Below, piece by piece: positions 60,501 through 64,000 of a stretch of DNA of 64,000 bases (positions are counted from its first letter, which is position 1; every line of letters begins with the position of its first letter). The stretch comes from Acanthaster planci. Its lineage: Eukaryota > Echinodermata > Asteroidea > Valvatida > Acanthasteridae. A model generated the notes under the pieces. The model was not told the DNA's origin. It saw nothing but the letters and a program-made list of their open reading frames with translations, and did not search any database. Made by a program: the position numbers and the translations under genes. The DNA is taken from positions 443,206 to 507,205 of the forward strand of contig NW_019091582.1 in NCBI RefSeq assembly GCF_001949145.1, in the 5' to 3' direction.

Positions 60501-63500
60501 TAAGGCAAGGCTTGGGCTGACTTACCTTTTGGTGGCTTCATCCAGCGCGAGAGTGAAGCCCCTCAGTGCAGCCTGCTGGAACAGTGGCGCCAGCAGGCCA
60601 CGGAAATCGGCCCCCACCCGGCTGAAGGACAGACCAAAGTACATGCACTGACCCAGGAGGGAGTCCAGACGCCCACCCACACCCCTGGTCAGATCTGCCT
60701 CCAGGGTGCGCAGGAACTGGGACACCTGGTTTTCAAGCAGAAATAGAAGTGTGCAAAAAAATGACACTTTCAGGAATTTGTGGGATGTTAGACTGCATTT
60801 TTATCCCAATACATTTTGGTGGTATACCTGGCATTCTCACCATACGGTGGGACCAAGGGTCTGGATGTCTCACTCAGAGAGGCAGACAATTTGTATATTT
60901 CTTAATAATTCTATTATCAATGAGGGTCCATGACATGCGTGCAAATTCACTGATTAAGTACGCAAGTTGACTTTCACTTGCCCTCCAGATTGACAGGTAG
61001 TTTTTGAGAAAAAAAGAGAACTTCATTTCCCGCCCCCTGACCAAAGACCCAGAAACACCATCGGACTGCATGTACTTCTTGGCTGATATTTTTTTTTTGT
61101 GGTCAAAGAAGCTTGCTACCTTCTGACCGACCCATCCGTGAAACAGGGCGCCCTCATTGGTGGCCGAATCCTGGCTGGAGGAGAGGATGGGGTCGTCGTC
61201 CGAGAAGATGGCCCGATACTGGGTGATGATGTCGAAGAGATGCACTCGGCTGGCTTCGATCACCTTGGTGATGTGGAAGTAAGCTGATGAAAGAACAGAA
61301 GATGCTGAGTAATCAATATCTGATCAAATCTTTGAAATCACAGGGTGTGACAAGGTTTACACCTTTCCCAGTGATGGGAGAATAGAAGATGCTGGTTAAT
61401 TGAAACCAGATCCAAATCTCTGAAACCGGAAGTGCAATCAAGTTCTGGGCCCTTTCCAGTGATGAGGGGAATTATAAACAACGCTTCTGATCCTTCAAAA
61501 TCCATCAGGCAATTTGAAGGATTTTGTTGGATTGAGGAAGGAGTGACCCTAGGGCAAGACTATCTAGTAGGCACAAGGGTCTGATAACGAGCATCAAAGT
61601 CCCAAAAGACCAGACGGTTTCTCCAAAATTGGCCACCATAGCTACAAGCCAGAGTACGAAGTGTTTCAGAAGGGTAAGCTTTACAAGTAAATTTTGTGTA
61701 TGCACGCAAGTGCAGCTACATCAGCTCTCAATGTAATGCTAGCATTCCATCAGAACATTCTCACGTCGGAGAGAACAGTCCACTTTGGGCGTAAACTATG
61801 CTGGGGTATCGTTCCGTGGGAATGCTGTGTTCCCAGTGGAATGGTCGTCTGTTCTGGAATTAGAATACAGCATTCAGCATGGCAAGTTCCAACCATGCAA
61901 AATTATGAGACACTCCCAAACGTACATATACCGATAGTTATGCACCACACAGGTTGTTATTTGTGTGTTAATTTACAAATATCGCATGGCACACTGCCAT
62001 CCGTAACTGCTTGTTTGTATATATTTTAGGGTTGAAAATTTGCATTTCAGTCCTCACCGTCTTCTTTGGCGATGGCCGACAGGATGCTCTGGAACCAGGC
62101 GTCCCTCGCCTGCAGGAATTTGATGCGAAGCTCGCTCTCGGTGAAGAGGTCCATACGGCGCAGGTAGCCGATCAGCCGCAGGCAGGCCGGCAGCTGGATG
62201 TTAGTACGCAGCTGCTGCAACATCTGGTTCAGCATGAGCTGGGTGGACCCCTTCACCTCCTTCACGATGTCCTGGGAGAGCAGAGAGATACTTGAGGTGT
62301 GGCTGCACCGCTCAAAAGACCAGGCAAAGCCTGGGCCTTTGGGCCTGTCCTCCCCATTTGGTAAGCCCTGAACTAGCTCGCAATAGAGGCGTTTCCCAAT
62401 CAATGATGCAAGGCCTGAGGGTAGCCTAGCTAGATATTGAAAGCATTTATGCAGGCATTCACTTTAAAAGGCTCAACCTGGATAGAGTGTAACAATCACA
62501 CGTTCTTTACCAAATCCAGCAACTACGCGCATGCCAAAATATCAAGAATCAAGCTCGGGAACCAGACAGTGTGATACGAACATCTGGGCTTTTCATTATT
62601 TGAAGGAGTTCGTTTTATACAATGCACCATGGAATTTTGGCCCATAACTGTCCAACATGGATGCATTTCAGAATTTCAAAGGCCCATTCTGGTACAGAAA
62701 CAACTCACAATCCTGTGGAAATTTTACTTATTACATCATTCAGTTATTGGCTCGAAAAAAATGCAACGATGATCCGTCGAAAACCCCAAAAAAAGGAATT
62801 GACAGACTCGCATTCTTTAACGTACAGTGGCTCACCGTTGTTATTGTGTCATGTATATCACCCCCGCGTGACACATTTTTGGAGGGCATGATACGCGCTC
62901 TGTTCGGTGAGGGCGATGAAACGCAATCATTACACTTTTGTCTTTGCGCATCACACATGTAGATAATTCACCAACATTTTACACACTATTAGCTCAGTGT
63001 CCCTTATGCCTCAGCTTGTGGTCACTGCTAGTTGGGGCATTCCATGAGCTTAGGGCACAATTTGTGACGGTGTCCTTGTTATATCCAAAACTCTTACCAC
63101 CTGTCATGACCTGTAGAGTAGGTCATTTACTCAAATAACACACACCTCTGTATTCAGCTTTGCAGGATGTATAACAATGTCAATGTGGAATCCACATGCA
63201 GGGAAATAGCTGTTCATTTTTACGGAACCCATGTAACAATTGACACGGTCACAAATTGTGCCCCAACCTCATGGAATGACCCAGTGTAGAAGGTTGAGAT
63301 CTAGAGTCCTTAATCTACGATATTCAAGGATGTAAAGTTAGCAGATCCTTCCCACATACACATGATAGGGATGTATAAAGTCAGACAATCCTGGACAAAA
63401 TCGTGGGGACACCTGTCAATAGCCATACCCTTTCCAGGTCTCCAACTGGCTGCGGCTAAAGGTAACAAACACCCCTATGGAGAGCAGCTTCAGTCGCAAG

Positions 63501-63757
63501 CCACCATCTACCACGGGCCCATGCATAACACTGCTAGCCACAGCCACAACTTGCTGGCTTTCCCCCCAAACCCTGACACTGTTACCTGTATAACAGGAAT
63601 GGTTGTGTGTTTCTTTTCGAGTCGTTTGACGTAGCCGGATAGCTCCAGTGCTTCCTCATAGTAGCTGTTACGCACGCAGGTGTCCATCAGCTGAGGGATT
63701 TCAAGGATCTCCAGGAGCTGAGTGTGCTTAGATAACGTCAGGTTGTTCATCCGCCGA
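54296..63757 (-). CDS. COG8: Conserved oligomeric Golgi complex subunit 8, nine 3' exons (5' end outside window)
   Basis: COG8 belongs to lobe B (COG5-8) of the eight-subunit COG tether, a peripheral complex on the cytosolic face of the Golgi that captures retrograde intra-Golgi vesicles and so keeps glycosylation enzymes in place. Family: Dor1/COG8, CATCHR-type helical fold. Nine exons join in frame: 63757-63586, 62271-62058, 61283-61120, 60725-60526, 58939-58858, 58360-58173, 57286-57118, 55393-55291, 54537-54296. Together they give 510 residues and a TAA stop. All introns are GT-AG and every phase matches. Diagnostic blocks seen include [79 protein letters not shown] and [17 protein letters not shown]. 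Human COG8 is about 612 residues, and by comparison about 140 N-terminal residues lie upstream of the window. The C-terminal 80 residues are acidic and not alignable. No frameshift or premature stop is present, so the gene looks intact. Confidence 0.97.
54748..55107. repeat. Inverted and direct repeat cluster in COG8 intron h-i
   Basis: CTAGGAGGGTTAGGGGTAAT (54748-54780) is the inverse of two direct copies ending AATTGCCCCCAACCTTCCTAG (55005-55041) and AATTACCCTTAACCTCTCTAG (55073-55107). A shorter similar word (ACCCTACCTCCCTAGG) lies at about 58498 in another COG8 intron, so this is probably a dispersed repeat end. Confidence 0.55.
55291..55393 (-). CDS. COG8: COG8 exon h, residues 397-431
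   Basis: Acceptor TTTTTTCAG, then [20 protein letters not shown], a Pro/Glu-rich stretch and donor CTCG|GTAAGG. The start resembles the family segment after NLGHVNIGAIQEPLAF only loosely, so assignment rests mainly on strong splice sites, phase agreement on both sides and position. The sequence between this exon and exon g is poor in other candidates. Confidence 0.8.
55831..56004 (+). mobile_element. tRNA-derived SINE, copy 3 (in COG8 intron, abuts gap)
   Basis: A box within TAGCTCGGTGGTTAAGACAG and B box GGTTTGAGTCCC; T arm GTGGG/CCCAC intact, acceptor stem absent. The tail TTTCCCAAGCTCTTGGACAA, then GTTATGAATATACGTCGGTG and GGGGCAAAGCC matches copies 1 and 2. It lies antisense to COG8. The 3' end may continue into the gap at 56025. 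Confidence 0.75.
56025..56352. other. Assembly gap (328 N)
   Basis: Run of N between a SINE and a 45-bp minisatellite, inside the COG8 intron between exons g and h. The tandem repeat probably extends into it. No exon is missing: the reading frame joins across the intron. Confidence 1.
56353..56508. repeat. 45-bp minisatellite, about 3.5 visible copies
   Basis: Units built on AAGCATGGGTGGTGTGTGAG then TGTAGAAACTCAAT recur at 56356, 56401, 56446 and 56491, an exact 45-bp period with 1-3 differences per unit. The array starts at the gap edge, so its true length is unknown. Confidence 0.95.
56509..56950. repeat. Tandem duplication, two units about 235 bp apart
   Basis: GACTAATCTGAT at 56509 recurs at 56744, followed in both by GATGCCATAACT, ACCGCA, CATTCTTC, CATTTGGCAAA, GGCATGTAACG, GTACCACCTGTCC and TTCTGGTTGTCGAAT. 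Identity is roughly 75-80%. On the minus strand both encode IRQPELE, but a 1-base indel shifts the frame between units, which argues against a conserved exon. Confidence 0.8.
57118..57286 (-). CDS. COG8: COG8 exon g, residues 340-396
   Basis: Begins [20 protein letters not shown] after acceptor ACGTTCAG and continues [20 protein letters not shown], then [16 protein letters not shown]. Matches the last strongly conserved block of COG8 (human LVPYLNRCLQVLFPPAQIAQ). Donor ATG|GTGAGA, phase 0. No long open frame covers it; it was located by homology and splice sites. Confidence 0.93.
58173..58360 (-). CDS. COG8: COG8 exon f, residues 278-340
   Basis: Acceptor AACACACAG followed by [20 protein letters not shown], then [20 protein letters not shown] and LAYH with a split Arg. 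The donor AG|GTTCGC is non-optimal at positions 3 to 6, but it is the only GT that keeps the frame to the next exon, and the Arg-Ala-Glu-Glu junction matches the family (HRAEEAAF in human). Confidence 0.94.
58858..58939 (-). CDS. COG8: COG8 exon e (small), residues 250-277
   Basis: An 82-bp exon too short to stand out alone. It is identified by acceptor CCCTTAG, the peptide [20 protein letters not shown] and donor CAG|GTATGT. It corresponds to the human segment FQEEMNSYMLISAPAI that precedes a variable linker. Phase agrees with exons d and f. Confidence 0.92.
58940..60525. other. COG8 intron d-e, non-coding
   Basis: Holds a tRNA-like segment (59262-59340) and an AGAGGGCGC motif (59431). Otherwise nothing is recognised. 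Confidence 0.6.
59262..59340 (-). mobile_element. tRNA-like SINE head
   Basis: The minus strand shows A-box-like TAGATTGGTTGGGAGTAC and B box GGTTCGAATCC about 40 bp apart. Stems are eroded and there is no acceptor stem. The tail differs from the 2.6/55.9-kb family. It lies in the same transcriptional direction as COG8. Confidence 0.5.
60526..60725 (-). CDS. COG8: COG8 exon d, residues 184-250
   Basis: Begins [20 protein letters not shown] after a GAAAACCAG acceptor. Contains [20 protein letters not shown], a signature of COG8 proteins, then a helical segment ending LALDEATK with the last Arg split (AG|GTAAGT donor). It joins exon e in phase 2. Confidence 0.96.
61120..61283 (-). CDS. COG8: COG8 exon c, residues 129-183
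   Basis: Acceptor TTTCATCAG, then [20 protein letters not shown], one of the most conserved stretches of the family. A more variable acidic-serine linker ([18 protein letters not shown]) and FHGWVGQK follow. The donor is AAG|GTAGCA, phase 0. The reading frame runs on into the intron by chance. Confidence 0.96.
62058..62271 (-). CDS. COG8: COG8 exon b, residues 58-129
   Basis: Starts [14 protein letters not shown] after a CTCTCCCAG acceptor and ends AIAKED plus one base before a G|GTGAGG donor. It holds the very conserved blocks [15 protein letters not shown] and [13 protein letters not shown]. The open frame continues a little into the intron, so the exon end was chosen by the donor and by phase agreement with the next exon (one base plus two bases make an Ala codon). 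Confidence 0.96.
62272..63585. other. COG8 intron a-b, non-coding
   Basis: A 1.3-kb GT-AG intron without recognised repeats or exons. Open frames up to about 100 codons (62657-62962) carry no known domain. Confidence 0.6.
63586..63757 (-). CDS. COG8: COG8 exon a (first in window), residues 1-57 of the visible part
   Basis: Reads [20 protein letters not shown] and continues through [10 protein letters not shown], the conserved N-terminal third of the Dor1 domain. The acceptor AG (complement of 63758-63759) leaves one base of a split codon before Arg-Arg-Met, as expected if the preceding residue is Asn. The donor is CAG|GTAACA, phase 0. The Met at codon 3 is internal, not the start: the family has about 140 residues before it, encoded beyond the window edge. 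The polypyrimidine tract before the acceptor is weak. Confidence 0.93.
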
Positions 63758-64000
63758 CTTCACAGACAGGTACATGAAAATAAAAAATAATGTGGCTCAT
63801 GTATTTCTTTAGTTTCTCAGACTGTTGCTTGTGTAGAGCAACATATGGCCAATAAGCCAGGGACACATTTGGGCGACAACCAAATGATGTCATCCAAATG
63901 ATGGATGGTTTGGACCATCCAAGTCTGTTCAAGTCAGCTATGTGGAATCACGCCCTGGGGCATGGCCACATCGCTGATTATCGATAGTTGATTTAATGCA
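63758..64000. other. COG8 intron upstream of exon a (incomplete)
   Basis: Non-coding to the window edge. The exon or exons encoding the first ~140 residues and the promoter must lie beyond it. Confidence 0.7.

Noticed and set aside
63747-63932. Start of COG8 within the last 250 bases (frame beginning MNRLGWSK)
   Set aside because: Does not match the family's N-terminal region and is out of agreement with the acceptor at 63758; treated as intron.
1-64000. Bacterial-style features (operons, CRISPR, ribosome-binding sites), viral genes, toxin genes
   Set aside because: Split gene, interspersed repeats and intron structure show eukaryotic nuclear DNA; no such feature was seen.

Overview
This is eukaryotic, almost certainly metazoan, genomic DNA. 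The single recognisable gene is split by eight GT-AG introns, most of the rest is non-coding, and short interspersed and inverted-repeat elements are scattered throughout. Two runs of N (13429-13642 and 56025-56352) are assembly gaps. The gene is COG8 (conserved oligomeric Golgi complex subunit 8). Its close match to the vertebrate protein, together with many dispersed TAGGCCTA and TACATGTA palindromes, points to a marine invertebrate deuterostome. An echinoderm is my first guess and a hemichordate or cephalochordate is possible, but the taxon is inference, not proven.

Layout. Positions 1 to about 53.8 kb contain no exon I can name. This stretch holds a 50-bp tandem array (2071-2476), a tRNA-derived SINE family (copies near 2.6 kb, 3.5 kb and 55.9 kb), and a four-copy family of elements with long terminal inverted repeats (6920-7740, 13318-13894, 14824-15188, 21588-21808). 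One copy of that family is split by a second, nested element with target-site-duplication-like flanks. There are also several unrelated short hairpin transposons (2923-3255, 19578-19660, 30570-30705, 48233-48406), hAT-like remnants, and a few promoter- or enhancer-like motif clusters.

From 54.3 to 63.76 kb, on the minus strand, lie nine consecutive COG8 exons. They carry the protein from about residue 140 of the human-like numbering to the stop codon, 510 residues in all, with one continuous reading frame across all eight introns. The 5' exon or exons lie beyond position 64000. A polyadenylation signal sits about 480 bp past the stop. The introns hold SINE-like elements, a 45-bp minisatellite beside the second gap, a 235-bp tandem duplication and an inverted-repeat cluster.

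There is no operon, CRISPR array, phage or mobile gene cluster here, and no new multi-gene system. The most useful unexplained signals are the repeat families, a strongly over-represented AGAGGGCGC motif resembling a CTCF core, and a few promoter-like clusters in the roughly 54-kb gene-poor flank, which could be regulatory DNA for an unseen neighbour.
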